DNA of 64,000 bases from an uncultured Clostridia bacterium (GTDB taxonomy: Bacteria; Bacillota; Clostridia; Christensenellales; Borkfalkiaceae): contig CALVZL010000023.1 of assembly GCA_944372525.1 (NCBI GenBank), positions 39,031 through 103,030 on the forward strand, in the 5' to 3' direction. Under the pieces are notes generated by a model that was not told the origin of the DNA, did no database searches, and was given only the letters and a program-made list of their open reading frames with translations. A program made the translations under genes and the position numbers. This document shows positions 20,177 to 28,290 of this stretch, one piece after another. Positions within the stretch are counted from its first letter, which is position 1. The number at the start of each line of letters is the position of its first letter.

Positions 20177-20236
20177 TTAGGATTCTAACAATTAGGTTCC
20201 TAATAAAATTATAGCGCGAACGGCGCCGCTCGTCAA
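20177..20236 (-). promoter_or_regulatory. MarR-ABC operon promoter with two tandem operators
   Basis: TTGACG (20231-20236), 17 bp, TATAAT (20208-20213), reading leftward. Two near-palindromes, TTAGGTTCCTAA (20192-20203) and TTAGGATTCTAA (20177-20188), lie 3 bp apart over the predicted start site and early leader. Confidence 0.8.
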
Positions 20237-20245
20237 TCCCCGCGC

Positions 20246-20274
20246 AAAAAAAAAGGACCGAAATTTTCGGTCCC
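20246..20274 (-). terminator. Terminator of the 52-aa protein gene
   Basis: Minus-strand GGACCGAAA / TTTCGGTCC hairpin followed by nine T. Confidence 0.85.
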
Positions 20275-20281
20275 TTTTCGA

Positions 20282-20440
20282 TCAGGATTTTTTTTCGACA
20301 GAGAGCGTGAACTTCTGTCCGTTTTCAAACGCCAGCATGAAACGGGTGCCGCTTCGGGCGATGCGGCAATCGAAACAAACGCCGATCATCGCCTCGAATT
20401 CCGACAGAAATTCCTCTAAAGATATCATTGGTTCTTCCAT
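20282..20440 (-). CDS. Small acidic protein, 52 aa, unknown
   Basis: A short ORF with strong support. SD GGAGGTGAAGA precedes the ATG, an extended -10 (TGTTATAAT) lies about 30 bp further up, and a strong terminator follows the stop. The protein (begins MEEPMISLEEFLSEFE) is acidic at the N-terminus. It has a central GVCFDCRIARSG with two Cys three apart, then a short beta-like C-terminus. No family recognised; the two Cys could bind a metal, which is only a guess. Confidence 0.7.
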   Translation of the reverse strand: MEEPMISLEEFLSEFEAMIGVCFDCRIARSGTRFMLAFENGQKFTLSVEKKS

Positions 20441-20586
20441 TCTTCACCTCCGCATTTTCTCTTGCTCCTCTATTATAACAGAGTTTCCGATGTGCTCCGT
20501 GACACATTTTGACGATTCCTGTCGGAAAATGTAAAATCTGACGGCTTTTTCCCGAAAATCGGGGAAAAAAAAGAAAGCATTTCTGC

Positions 20587-20615
20587 TTGACAAAGGGCAG
20601 AAAATACTTTATAAT
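20587..20615 (+). promoter_or_regulatory. tRNA-Gly promoter
   Basis: Perfect consensus TTGACA, 17 bp, TATAAT, ending 11 bp before the tRNA. Confidence 0.9.
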
Positions 20616-20626
20616 ACAAATACGAT

Positions 20627-20701
20627 GCAGGAATCGCCTAGCGGTATGGCGTCAGCTTCCCAAGCTGATTCCGGCGGGTTCGACTCCCGTTTCCTGCTCC
20701 A
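20627..20701 (+). tRNA. tRNA-Gly (anticodon CCC)
   Basis: Cloverleaf by eye. Acceptor GCAGGAA pairs with TTCCTGC, D-stem CGCC/GGCG, anticodon stem TCAGC/GCTGA with loop TTCCCAA (anticodon CCC), and a T-arm with GGTTCGACTCC. The CCA end is encoded (20699-20701). It serves GGG glycine codons. A perfect promoter precedes it and a terminator hairpin follows within 10 bp. Confidence 0.95.
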
Positions 20702-20710
20702 TCAATAAAA

Positions 20711-20738
20711 GACCATCGGCCAAGCCGGTGGTCTTTCC
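20711..20738 (+). terminator. Terminator after tRNA-Gly
   Basis: 10-bp stem GACCATCGGC / GCCGGTGGTC with one G-T pair, 3-nt loop, then TTTCCGTTT. It doubles as the first hairpin of repeat copy C. Confidence 0.75.
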
Positions 20739-20935
20739 GTTTCGGGCTATTAGCCCTAATACCACCAGCGGCGCGCAAGAGCGCATATGACGGCCTTTCT
20801 GCCATGCAATTTCTTGCTTGCGCCTTATCGACGAACCTCTTTCGTGCCTATATGCTTCGCCGATTGCTTCGCTCCCTCTTCCCTTCTTCTTTCTTTTTTG
20901 CCTTCCCGTCGTTCCCCTCTTTTCCCCATCGGAAA
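20711..20935 (+). repeat. Dispersed intergenic element, copy C
   Basis: Fills the 347-bp gap between tRNA-Gly and the convergent protease gene. Landmarks are the CGGC/GCCG hairpin, CTTTCCGTTTCGGGCT, GGCGCGCAAGAGCGC, ATGCAATTT, CCTCTTTCGTGCCTATAT, CGCCGATTGCTTCGCTCC, a C/T-rich tract with TGCCTTCCCGTC, and CCCCATCGG. It is shorter in the pyrimidine tract than copies B and D. No coding potential was found. Confidence 0.8.
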
Positions 20936-20973
20936 CCCCGTCGCAGGCCCGCGTACGATCTGCGGGTTTGAAG

Positions 20974-21017
20974 ATACCAAAAGAGAACAGCCCGATCGGG
21001 CTGTTCTCTTTTGGTAT
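20974..21017 (-). terminator. 44-nt perfect palindrome, terminator of the protease gene
   Basis: The two 22-nt halves are exact reverse complements with no unpaired loop in DNA (centre CCCGATCGGG). It lies just past the protease stop and contains short T and A runs, so it can act in both directions. Confidence 0.8.
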
Positions 21018-21048
21018 GACTGCCGAGAGAGCGGCGATCCGTCTCCGA

Positions 21049-22407
21049 TCAGTCGTAGAGAGTAAAATAAGAATCGCTGTCGAAGACCAGATCGACCGTC
21101 TCCGCCGTACCTTCGCGGGAATAGGTTACCGTTACGGTATCCCCTTTGCGGACATCCATGAGAAAGGTCCCGATCATGTGCCTCCGCGTAATCGTCTTCG
21201 CCTCTCCTCCGTTGAGGGACAACGAGAGGATCACATCTCCCGCCTGCAGTTTTCCCCGCGCAGGCGCTCCGTTGACAGAGGCGATCGCAACCGTTTCGAC
21301 GATATAAGTGCGGCAGGTATTTTCATCGTAAACGCTGTGACTGTCCGTGACTTGTACGTTGACCGCCATTCTCGCACTCAGTGCCCCGCGGGAATCGTTC
21401 ACCCTGCTGTTGTCGATGATATTCTGCGCCACGGAAAACGCAAGATTGACGGGAATCGCATAGCCAAACCCTTCTACCCCGCTCTTTTCCGAACGGGCGT
21501 TGACAATTCCGATAAGGTTTCCGTCCGCATTGAAGAGCCCGCCGCCCGAATTCCCGTGGTTTACGGGAGCATCCGTACGAATCTCGAGCAAAGAAATCTC
21601 ACTCACGTCGTCCGCCGCGACCATCGTAATATATTCCGCGTCGACGGAGACGATCCCCGAAACCGCAGAGATCCCGCGCGTATCGGGATTTCCGATCGCG
21701 TACACCGCCTCTCCCACGGCAACCGCGTCGGAATTTGCCGCCGTCGCCGCACTCGCCGCACTTGCGGCAAGGACCTCGCTGTCTTCCACGCGAAGCACGG
21801 CGATGTCGTATTCCATCGCGCCGCCGACGTAGGTCGCCGCAATTCCTCTCTCCTCCGTCTCTCCTCCGTACAGATAGACCGTAATGTCGTCGCTGACATG
21901 CGGCACCGTCTCCGTTCCGGTACTGGAAGCATAGTAGATGATATGATAGTTCGTGACGATATAGGCGTCTCCCTGCTCTTTGTCCAGCGAATAGATCACG
22001 CCCGAGCCGCTGCTCGTCACCGTCTTGATCGTCGTAGAAGGGAAAAACCCGCCCATGCTGTCGGAAACCGACCTATAATCAAAGTCGGCATAGATGCTCA
22101 CCACCGAAGTAAGTGCGTCGTTTACCCCCGCAGAGTCCTCTTTCCCCGTGAATCCGATTTCTTTCAGAAATTCCACGTAACTTCCCTCGTACCCGTCTGC
22201 CTGCGCATCAAGATACATTTTCCGCATTTCGGCGGAAGCGCCTGTCTCCTGCGCCGCCCATTCGCTCTCCTGCTTTTCTTCGCCCAGCGATTCCGCCACG
22301 TTATAGACGGTCTCGCCGTTTCCCGAGAGCCCGGAACAACCGCTCAGTCCGATCGCCAATACGCCCGCGATCACAAGCGAAAGCACCGCCATTGTCTTTC
22401 TTTTCAT
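21049..22407 (-). CDS. HtrA/DegP-like trypsin-type serine protease, lipoprotein
   Basis: A 452-aa extracytoplasmic quality-control protease. N-terminal lipoprotein signal with lipobox LSGC (Cys24). Trypsin-like domain with His155 (VTNYHII), Asp201 (EYDIAVLRV) and Ser287 (HGNSGGGLF), then one C-terminal PDZ domain (about 350-445). HtrA proteins are usually membrane-anchored; here anchoring is by lipid. A low-complexity Ala stretch (214-224) interrupts the protease domain. I chose the ATG at 22407 (SD GGGAGG) over an upstream frame that lacks a signal peptide. Stands alone with its own terminator. Confidence 0.93.
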   Translation of the reverse strand: MKRKTMAVLSLVIAGVLAIGLSGCSGLSGNGETVYNVAESLGEEKQESEWAAQETGASAEMRKMYLDAQADGYEGSYVEFLKEIGFTGKEDSAGVNDALTSVVSIYADFDYRSVSDSMGGFFPSTTIKTVTSSGSGVIYSLDKEQGDAYIVTNYHIIYYASSTGTETVPHVSDDITVYLYGGETEERGIAATYVGGAMEYDIAVLRVEDSEVLAASAASAATAANSDAVAVGEAVYAIGNPDTRGISAVSGIVSVDAEYITMVAADDVSEISLLEIRTDAPVNHGNSGGGLFNADGNLIGIVNARSEKSGVEGFGYAIPVNLAFSVAQNIIDNSRVNDSRGALSARMAVNVQVTDSHSVYDENTCRTYIVETVAIASVNGAPARGKLQAGDVILSLSLNGGEAKTITRRHMIGTFLMDVRKGDTVTVTYSREGTAETVDLVFDSDSYFTLYD

Positions 22408-22586
22408 AATTGCCTCCCGAATCCCAATCCTTGATACCTGAGATCCCGCGCTTTTCTCTATCATACTGCCGAAACCTGAAATCGGTTTTACAGACAGATG
22501 AAAAAACGGTGAAGATGCGCCCGTGCGCGCCGCACCAAATTTCAATGATATTATACCGCATTTTGAGAAGGAAAAAAACTGTTTTT

Positions 22587-22622
22587 GAAAAAATGCGCCG
22601 CGGACTTTTCGTCCGCGGCGGC
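22587..22622 (-). terminator. Terminator of the broken prepilin gene
   Basis: 10-bp stem CGCCGCGGAC / GTCCGCGGCG, 5-nt loop, then CATTTTTTC on the minus strand. Confidence 0.85.
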
Positions 22623-22652
22623 ATTTCGATTTTTTATGTAACATCTCAATCG

Positions 22653-23816
22653 TTAATAATATCCGAGCGACTTTACATTCTTTGTCAACGTCAATTCGCT
22701 GTTATATGCAATTCCGTTATAAGATCCGCCGGTAATCGTATTTTTCATTCCAACCGACTTAGTATGTCCTACGGCACACAAATTATAATTGAAACTTCCT
22801 CCGGTAATTGACAATTTTCCGCTATTAAAGATATTATATTGATTTTCTCCGGTTGCGTTAAACGTGCCGCCCTCGATCGTCAGGGTAGTATTCGACGAAA
22901 TGCTATAATAATCACCGGGTAAAGTCGTATATGTTCCGCTTTTAATCCTCACTTCGCCTTCAATATCGCTCAAAATGACACATCCGTTCACGTTTACATC
23001 TTCAAAAACGAGATTCGCCCCTTCCCCAAAGTTATAAAAACCAATGGCGGTATTTCCCGCTTTTCCGGTAATCGTCAGATTTTTACAAGTAACCTGAATA
23101 TTTTCGCCTGCTTGAGCAGATACATCCTGTCCATCCACATATAGTAAAATAGTATCTTGGTCTTCTGCTCCTTTGTCAACAATCGTCCCGTTTTTGAGTA
23201 CAAAGTATCCGCTCTCTTGCGGTGCAACATACATCGCCCCGCCAAAATTGCTGTTCAGCGTCAGCGTATTGCCGCCGAGATCGAACGTCACGCTGTTTCT
23301 GAATTCCAAAGGGACCGAACTCAACTCGGAAAGATCGAGATCTTCCGCAAGACGGACGGTAGAACCGAATTCCGCATGGTTAATCGCATTTTGCAAATCG
23401 GCAACGGTGGAGACCGCATTCACGGCGAGATTATATACCGCGCCCTCGTGTTCCGCATATTGCACCGGATAGAGGACCTTGGCCGCGCCGTCGACCACTT
23501 CGTACAGTACGATCACATTCTCCTCTTACAGCCAGCCGAAATAATTGCCCGAACCGACGGGAACATAATTTTCATACCCTCCCCGTTTGAGGATCTCCCG
23601 CACTTCGTCCAGATCGGCGGGCGGCTGAGAGACGCTCTCCGAAACGAGCACCGTGTTCATATTGCTTACTGTCTGTTCGTCGGCAGAGCGCCGCGCCTTT
23701 TCCACCACATAGGCAAAGGTCGGAATCAGCACCGCCGCCAAAATGGCAATGACTGCTATCACGATCACCAGTTCCGTAATCGTAAATGCGCGTTGAATTT
23801 TCCGTCTCATCTGCAT
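22653..23816 (-). pseudogene. Prepilin-like/beta-helix protein interrupted by one in-frame TAA
   Basis: Two open segments in the same frame are separated only by a TAA at 23526-23528. The first (from ATG 23816, SD AAGGAG) starts with a type IV prepilin signal RA|FTITELVIVIAVIAILAAV, a peptidase site with Glu at +5. The second, about 290 residues, has repeated short beta strands such as LTITGKAGNT and LSITGGSF, typical of right-handed beta-helix proteins. Across the stop it reads GWL-stop-EENVIVL, aligning with GWYPEENTVVL in the intact paralogue at 37560-38816. So one substitution probably killed, or is read through in, a gene of about 386 codons. No other pilus genes are in the window. Confidence 0.85.
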
Positions 23817-23883
23817 TTTCTTCTCCTTTTTCACGCTTGGAAAGGCGTGTCGCAAAAAATTCAGCGGCCTTCCATTAAAATTT

Positions 23884-23966
23884 TTTCTTTTCTGTTTGGG
23901 AAAACAGAAAAGAAAGCGGCGCGCCGCTTTACAAAATTATTATATCCCAAATTTTCAATTTTTCAA
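23884..23966 (-). promoter_or_regulatory. Promoter and twin-hairpin leader of the broken prepilin gene
   Basis: TTGAAA (23961-23966), 16 bp, TATAAT (23939-23944). The transcript begins near 23932, right at an 18-nt palindrome (23913-23930, GCGGCGCGCCGC core). A 14-bp A/T-rich hairpin follows (23884-23915) and overlaps the palindrome by 3 nt. The same arrangement precedes the paralogous gene. Confidence 0.6.
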
Positions 23967-23994
23967 GTATTTTTTTTACGGATATTATTTTTAC

Positions 23995-24045
23995 AAAAAA
24001 GACATCCGGCCGCGGACCGAAAGTCCGCGGCCGGATGTCTTTTTT
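23995..24045 (-). terminator. Strong symmetrical terminator after the rubrerythrin genes
   Basis: 23-bp perfect inverted repeat (AAAAAAGACATCCGG... arms) around a CGAAA loop, flanked by A and T runs. Confidence 0.9.
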
Positions 24046-24080
24046 CTTCCCGCACGTCTTCTGCCGCGCGGAAAGAAAAG

Positions 24081-24194
24081 TCAGTCTTCTTGATTTCCGT
24101 TTGTCTTCTTTTTGTTTTCGGAATTCTTCTGTGCTCCGCAATTCTGACGGTCGGAACAGTTCTTCGAACCGCAATTCTTGTTGTTCTGTTTCAT
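24081..24194 (-). CDS. Tiny Cys/Asn/Lys-rich protein coupled to rubrerythrin
   Basis: 37 aa, starting MKQNNKNCGSKN, very hydrophilic, with three Cys each followed closely by Ser, Gly or Asn. Its ATG overlaps the rubrerythrin TGA (ATGA) and has its own SD (AAAAGGAG), so it is very likely translated. Short Asn/Cys-rich proteins of this look occur beside rubrerythrins in other Clostridia as far as I recall. Function unknown; metal or redox buffering is a guess. Confidence 0.75.
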   Translation of the reverse strand: MKQNNKNCGSKNCSDRQNCGAQKNSENKKKTNGNQED

Positions 24195-24787
24195 AAATTC
24201 TCCTTTTGAAAGGGAAGATGCAGCTCGACTTCTCCCTGAGACGCACCGCACAGGGGACAGAGATTCCAAGCCTCCTTGCTCGTATGCATATATCCGCACT
24301 CTCCGCAGATCCAGAGCATCGGCCGTTCCGCCCGATAGAGAGAGCCGTTCTCGAACGCCTCAAACAGATATTCGAAGAGAATCCGATGACGGTTTTCCAC
24401 CTTCGCGACCTGTTCGAATTTGAGCGCGATTTGCCCAAACCCCTCTTCTTTTGCGATTTTTGCAAAGCCGGGATAGATGACTTCGCTCTCCTCTTTCTCA
24501 TCCAGCGCGGCAAAACGCAGTCCTTCCGCGATCGTACCGGCATGAAAAGGATACCCTGCCTCAATGTCGATGTTATCGCAACTTCCGGCATTTTTCTGAA
24601 TCTCTTCGAAAAATACCCGCGCATGGTTGGTTTCATTTTTTGCGACCGTGCGAATCGTATCCGCAAGTGCGTGAAATCCCTGCGCCGTCGCCTCTCTTGC
24701 GATCAGCTGATAGCGCATTCCCGCCTGGCTCTCTCCCGCAAATCCTCTCGCGAGGTTGCGAAAGGTCTTTGTCCCGCTGAAATCCAT
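24191..24787 (-). CDS. rbr: Rubrerythrin
   Basis: A 198-aa non-haem di-iron peroxidase that detoxifies hydrogen peroxide in anaerobes. The ferritin-like four-helix domain has ligands in GES (Glu19), NETNH (Glu52, His55) and ENRH (Glu131, His134). The C-terminal rubredoxin domain binds one iron through Cys161, Cys164, Cys177 and Cys180 (CGECGY...CPLCG). SD AAGGGGGG. The gene is followed with a 4-nt overlap by a tiny Cys-rich protein gene and then a strong terminator. Confidence 0.95.
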   Translation of the reverse strand: MDFSGTKTFRNLARGFAGESQAGMRYQLIAREATAQGFHALADTIRTVAKNETNHARVFFEEIQKNAGSCDNIDIEAGYPFHAGTIAEGLRFAALDEKEESEVIYPGFAKIAKEEGFGQIALKFEQVAKVENRHRILFEYLFEAFENGSLYRAERPMLWICGECGYMHTSKEAWNLCPLCGASQGEVELHLPFQKENL

Positions 24788-24832
24788 ACTTTTCCCCCCT
24801 TACACGGACAGTATGGACGGAACACACGAGAA

Positions 24833-26494
24833 CTATACTCCCGTCGGCGGCAAAATTTCGTCTTTCTTGTCTCTTTCGCGCGGCATCTCCCGTTCGGAAG
24901 AAGAAAGTATGTCGCCCACGCCGGCAGAAAGCATGGTATAAAATTCGTTCCGATCCATCGTCTCCGCCTCGACCGTGATCTCGTCTCCCGCAAACAGCAC
25001 CGTTTTCCCGTCGGGAATGATATGACGCCCTTCCCGCATGAGTGCGGTCACCAACGCATAAGAGGGCCAAAGCACGTCGCGCACGGCGCGGCCGTCCGCA
25101 CCCGCGCCCGCCCGCACCCGAAGATTGGCGGAAATCTTGTAGAAAACTTTATCCTTCTTTTGCTCCTCGAGCAGATCCGCAAGCTGTTTGTCGTAGATCG
25201 GTTCAAGGCGGAACAGATCTCCCACAAGATAGCCGATCCCCACGCCGATGACGACGGGAAGCAGATAGAGATAGTCCCAGGTCAGCTCCATCACCATGAC
25301 GATCCCCGTGATGGGCGCTTTGACGACAGTCGTAAAAAAGACCGCCATGCAGATGAGAATCAGGGCGTCCGCCTGTGCGGGATCCATTCCGATCGATTCA
25401 CTGAAGAGGCTCATCAGCCCCCCCAGACCCGCGCCGATCGCCAGCATGGGGATAAACGCACCGCCCGGAACTCCCGCCCCCATATTGACGGCAGTGAGAA
25501 AAATGCGCACCGCAACGACGATCAGAAGGGTCGCCCAAACCGAAGAGAAAAAGAGCGAATCCAGCCCCTCTGAAAGACTGCCGAGACTCTCGATGAACTC
25601 CCGCCCTCCCCCCATGGCATAGACGGTGAGAAGCCCTCCCGCCCCGCCGAGAAAGAATACGATGATCAGCTTCCCTTTGCGAAGAGAGATGCGGGAAAGG
25701 ACCCGCTTCGCCAAAAACATCAGTTTATAAAAAGCTACGCCTGCCAGCCCGCAGACAAGCGCCGCAAGCAGTACATAGAGATAAAAGCGGAGATCGGTCG
25801 AAGAGAATTCTCCGAAAGAAAAGGAAGAAAAAACGGAAGAGACAGACAGTCCCGCCGCCTCCCGCAGCAGATTTCGGGTGAGCACGCCCACGATCACGGA
25901 GACAAACGAACAGATGACGATCTCGGGCGTGAATCGCTTGTGCGCCTCTTCGAAGGCAAACGCCATTCCGGTGAGCGGCGCATTGAAAGCGACCGCCAAT
26001 CCCGCGCAGGCGCCGCCCGTGATCTGATAGCGCCGCACCATTTCTCCCCGCCGAAGCAGAACGCTCACGCCGTATCCGCACGAGCCGCCGACAAACAAAC
26101 TCGGGCCTTCGCTTCCCACGGGGATCCCGAGGACCATGGAGAACAGGCTCGCCGCAAACATGCCCGTGAGCGCGCGATACCAGGAAAAGCGCATGAGGCC
26201 GCGCGTCGCACCCTCCATCTGCGGAATCCCGCTGCCCCTTACCATGGGGAAAAAGCGCATCAGTCCCCCCGTAATGATTGCGCCGACAAACAGTGCGAGA
26301 AAGAGCAACGGAATAAACGCGGGATTGTCGCGAAAAAAACCGTAATATCCGCGGGCAAATTCCTCCGCCATGCTCGCAAACTGATTGTAAAGCGTCACGA
26401 CGACGCCTGCAAAAAAACCGGTCAACCCTCCCACCGCGACGAGCTGAACGCCGTAGTGGTAAGCCTGACGTTTGAACTTCTTATTCCATCTCAT
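24833..26494 (-). CDS. ClC-family chloride channel/antiporter with TrkA-C domain
   Basis: A 553-aa multi-pass membrane protein. ClC selectivity-filter motifs are GSGIPQ (about 88-93), GSEGPS (with the gating Glu) and GAFIP in GAGVPGGAFIP. The C-terminal cytoplasmic 110 residues resemble an RCK_C/TrkA-C domain (about 445-530), a common bacterial arrangement that may sense ligands. Whether it is an H+/Cl- exchanger or a channel cannot be read reliably here. It stands between rubrerythrin and the ABC pair, in the same direction. Confidence 0.92.
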   Translation of the reverse strand: MRWNKKFKRQAYHYGVQLVAVGGLTGFFAGVVVTLYNQFASMAEEFARGYYGFFRDNPAFIPLLFLALFVGAIITGGLMRFFPMVRGSGIPQMEGATRGLMRFSWYRALTGMFAASLFSMVLGIPVGSEGPSLFVGGSCGYGVSVLLRRGEMVRRYQITGGACAGLAVAFNAPLTGMAFAFEEAHKRFTPEIVICSFVSVIVGVLTRNLLREAAGLSVSSVFSSFSFGEFSSTDLRFYLYVLLAALVCGLAGVAFYKLMFLAKRVLSRISLRKGKLIIVFFLGGAGGLLTVYAMGGGREFIESLGSLSEGLDSLFFSSVWATLLIVVAVRIFLTAVNMGAGVPGGAFIPMLAIGAGLGGLMSLFSESIGMDPAQADALILICMAVFFTTVVKAPITGIVMVMELTWDYLYLLPVVIGVGIGYLVGDLFRLEPIYDKQLADLLEEQKKDKVFYKISANLRVRAGAGADGRAVRDVLWPSYALVTALMREGRHIIPDGKTVLFAGDEITVEAETMDRNEFYTMLSAGVGDILSSSEREMPRERDKKDEILPPTGV

Positions 26495-26544
26495 TCCTCT
26501 TCTCCCGCACCTCCGAATAAACGCATCCGCCTTGCCGTGCGCTC

Positions 26545-28290
26545 TCAGGGCGCGAATTGCGCATAGTAAAGTTCCGCATAAAATCCGCTCTTTTCAAGCA
26601 GTTCCTTGTGTCTGCCCCGTTCCACAATCTTTCCGTCCTTCATCACAAGAATAAGATCGGCATTTTCGATCGTCGAAAGTCGGTGCGCAACAATAAAACA
26701 AGTACGCCCTTCCATCAGTTTTCGGAACGCGTCCTGCACCTTGAGCTCCGTTCTCGTGTCGATGTTGCTCGTCGCTTCATCCAAAATGAGCATGGGCGGA
26801 CGGCAGAGCATGACGCGTGCGATGCACAGCAGCTGTTTCTGCCCCTGCGAGAGCACTCCTTCGTCTCCGATGACGGTATTGTAACCGTAGGGTAGCCGCA
26901 TGATAAAGGAATGCGCATGCGAAGCCTTTGCGGCGGCAACCATCTCCTCTTCCGTACTGTCCGGTTTTCCCATACAGAGATTTTCCCGCACGGTGGCATG
27001 TTTGATCCAGGTCTCCTGCAACACCATCCCGTAATTCGTGCGCAGCGATCGGCGCGTGATATCCCGAATATCCTGCCCGTCTACCGAAATCTTGCCTCCG
27101 TCCACATCGTAAAACCGCATCAAGAGATTGATCAAGGTTGTCTTTCCGCATCCTGTCGGGCCGACGATCGCAATTCGGTTTCCCGCCGTAGCGGTAAACG
27201 ACAGATGCTCGATAAGTTTCTGCTCGGGCCGATAGGAAAAGCTCACATCGCACAGTTCGATCTTCCCTTCCGCCCTTCCCAGCTCGGCATTGCCTTCGTC
27301 CGAAGGCTGTTCCTCCTCATCGATGAGCGCAAAAAGCCGTGCGGCGCAAGCGAGCGCATTCTGGAACTCCGCGATGACTTCCGAGATCTCGTTAAAAGGT
27401 TTGGTATACTGTGTGGAATAGGAAAGCATGGAACTGAGGTTCCCGACCGTAAATGCCGCAGCCGTCCCCGCAGTCGCGATCACCGTAAACGCTCCCACGA
27501 GCGCCACCGCCGCATAGATGACCGAATTGATAAAGCGAGTGGTCGGATTCGGCGTCGCGGAAAAGAAGATCGCGCGGAGAGAACAAGCGCGGAGGCGTTC
27601 GTTGATCTCATCAAAGACGGCTTCGTTCTCCCGCTCGTGCGAAAACGCCTTCACCACCTTGAGGTTTCCGATCACTTCGTCGATCAGCCCCGTCTGCTCG
27701 GCGCGCGTTTCCGATTGTTTGCGAAACATGGCATACGTATGCGAAGCAATGAACCTTGCCGCGAACAGAGACAACGGCGTCGCAAACACGACGACGAGCG
27801 CAAGCTGCCACCGCAACACAAACATGATCACGAGAACCCCCAAAATGGTCGCAATGCCCGTAAAAAGTTGTGTGAATCCGAGCAGCAATCCATCGGAAAA
27901 CTGTTCCGCATCCGTGATGATCACGCTCGCCGTCTCTCCGTAGGCGCGCGCGTCGAGATAGCTGAGCGGCAACACACCGATCTTGCGAAAGGCGTCTGTA
28001 CGCATCTCTCTGAGCATACGGTAGGCGATCTTATTGTTGCAAAGGCTCATCAGCCACTGAGAAAACGCCGTACACCCGACACAGACGCCGATTGCCGCAA
28101 AAAGTTTGAACAGCCGGGGAAAATTCACGTCTCCCGCCCCGACGATGTAGTCTACGCCGAGACCGATAAAATAGGGAACGGCAAGCGTCGTCGCGACGGT
28201 GATGAGCGCGAGCACGATCGTCGCCGCAAGATAAAATCTGTCCCTTCCGAGATAGCGGAGGATCTTCCGTATCGTACCGCTGCGTTTCAT
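26545..28290 (-). CDS. ABC exporter half-transporter, canonical subunit (second pair)
   Basis: 581 aa, six-helix membrane domain plus ATPase. Motifs are Walker A GPTGCGKTT, signature LSQGQKQ and Walker B MLILDEATSNID with a catalytic Glu. It overlaps the preceding half-transporter by 4 nt. Together they make a heterodimeric exporter of the same asymmetric type as the 16005-19701 pair, but with no linked regulator. SD GGGAGG. Confidence 0.92.
   Translation of the reverse strand: MKRSGTIRKILRYLGRDRFYLAATIVLALITVATTLAVPYFIGLGVDYIVGAGDVNFPRLFKLFAAIGVCVGCTAFSQWLMSLCNNKIAYRMLREMRTDAFRKIGVLPLSYLDARAYGETASVIITDAEQFSDGLLLGFTQLFTGIATILGVLVIMFVLRWQLALVVVFATPLSLFAARFIASHTYAMFRKQSETRAEQTGLIDEVIGNLKVVKAFSHERENEAVFDEINERLRACSLRAIFFSATPNPTTRFINSVIYAAVALVGAFTVIATAGTAAAFTVGNLSSMLSYSTQYTKPFNEISEVIAEFQNALACAARLFALIDEEEQPSDEGNAELGRAEGKIELCDVSFSYRPEQKLIEHLSFTATAGNRIAIVGPTGCGKTTLINLLMRFYDVDGGKISVDGQDIRDITRRSLRTNYGMVLQETWIKHATVRENLCMGKPDSTEEEMVAAAKASHAHSFIMRLPYGYNTVIGDEGVLSQGQKQLLCIARVMLCRPPMLILDEATSNIDTRTELKVQDAFRKLMEGRTCFIVAHRLSTIENADLILVMKDGKIVERGRHKELLEKSGFYAELYYAQFAP

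Noticed and set aside
20818-22434. 538-aa plus-strand open frame opposite the HtrA-like gene
   Set aside because: Antisense shadow of a protein with an intact catalytic triad and signal peptide; no SD.
23526-23528. Selenocysteine or UGA recoding in the prepilin gene
   Set aside because: The stop is TAA, and no SECIS-like hairpin follows directly.
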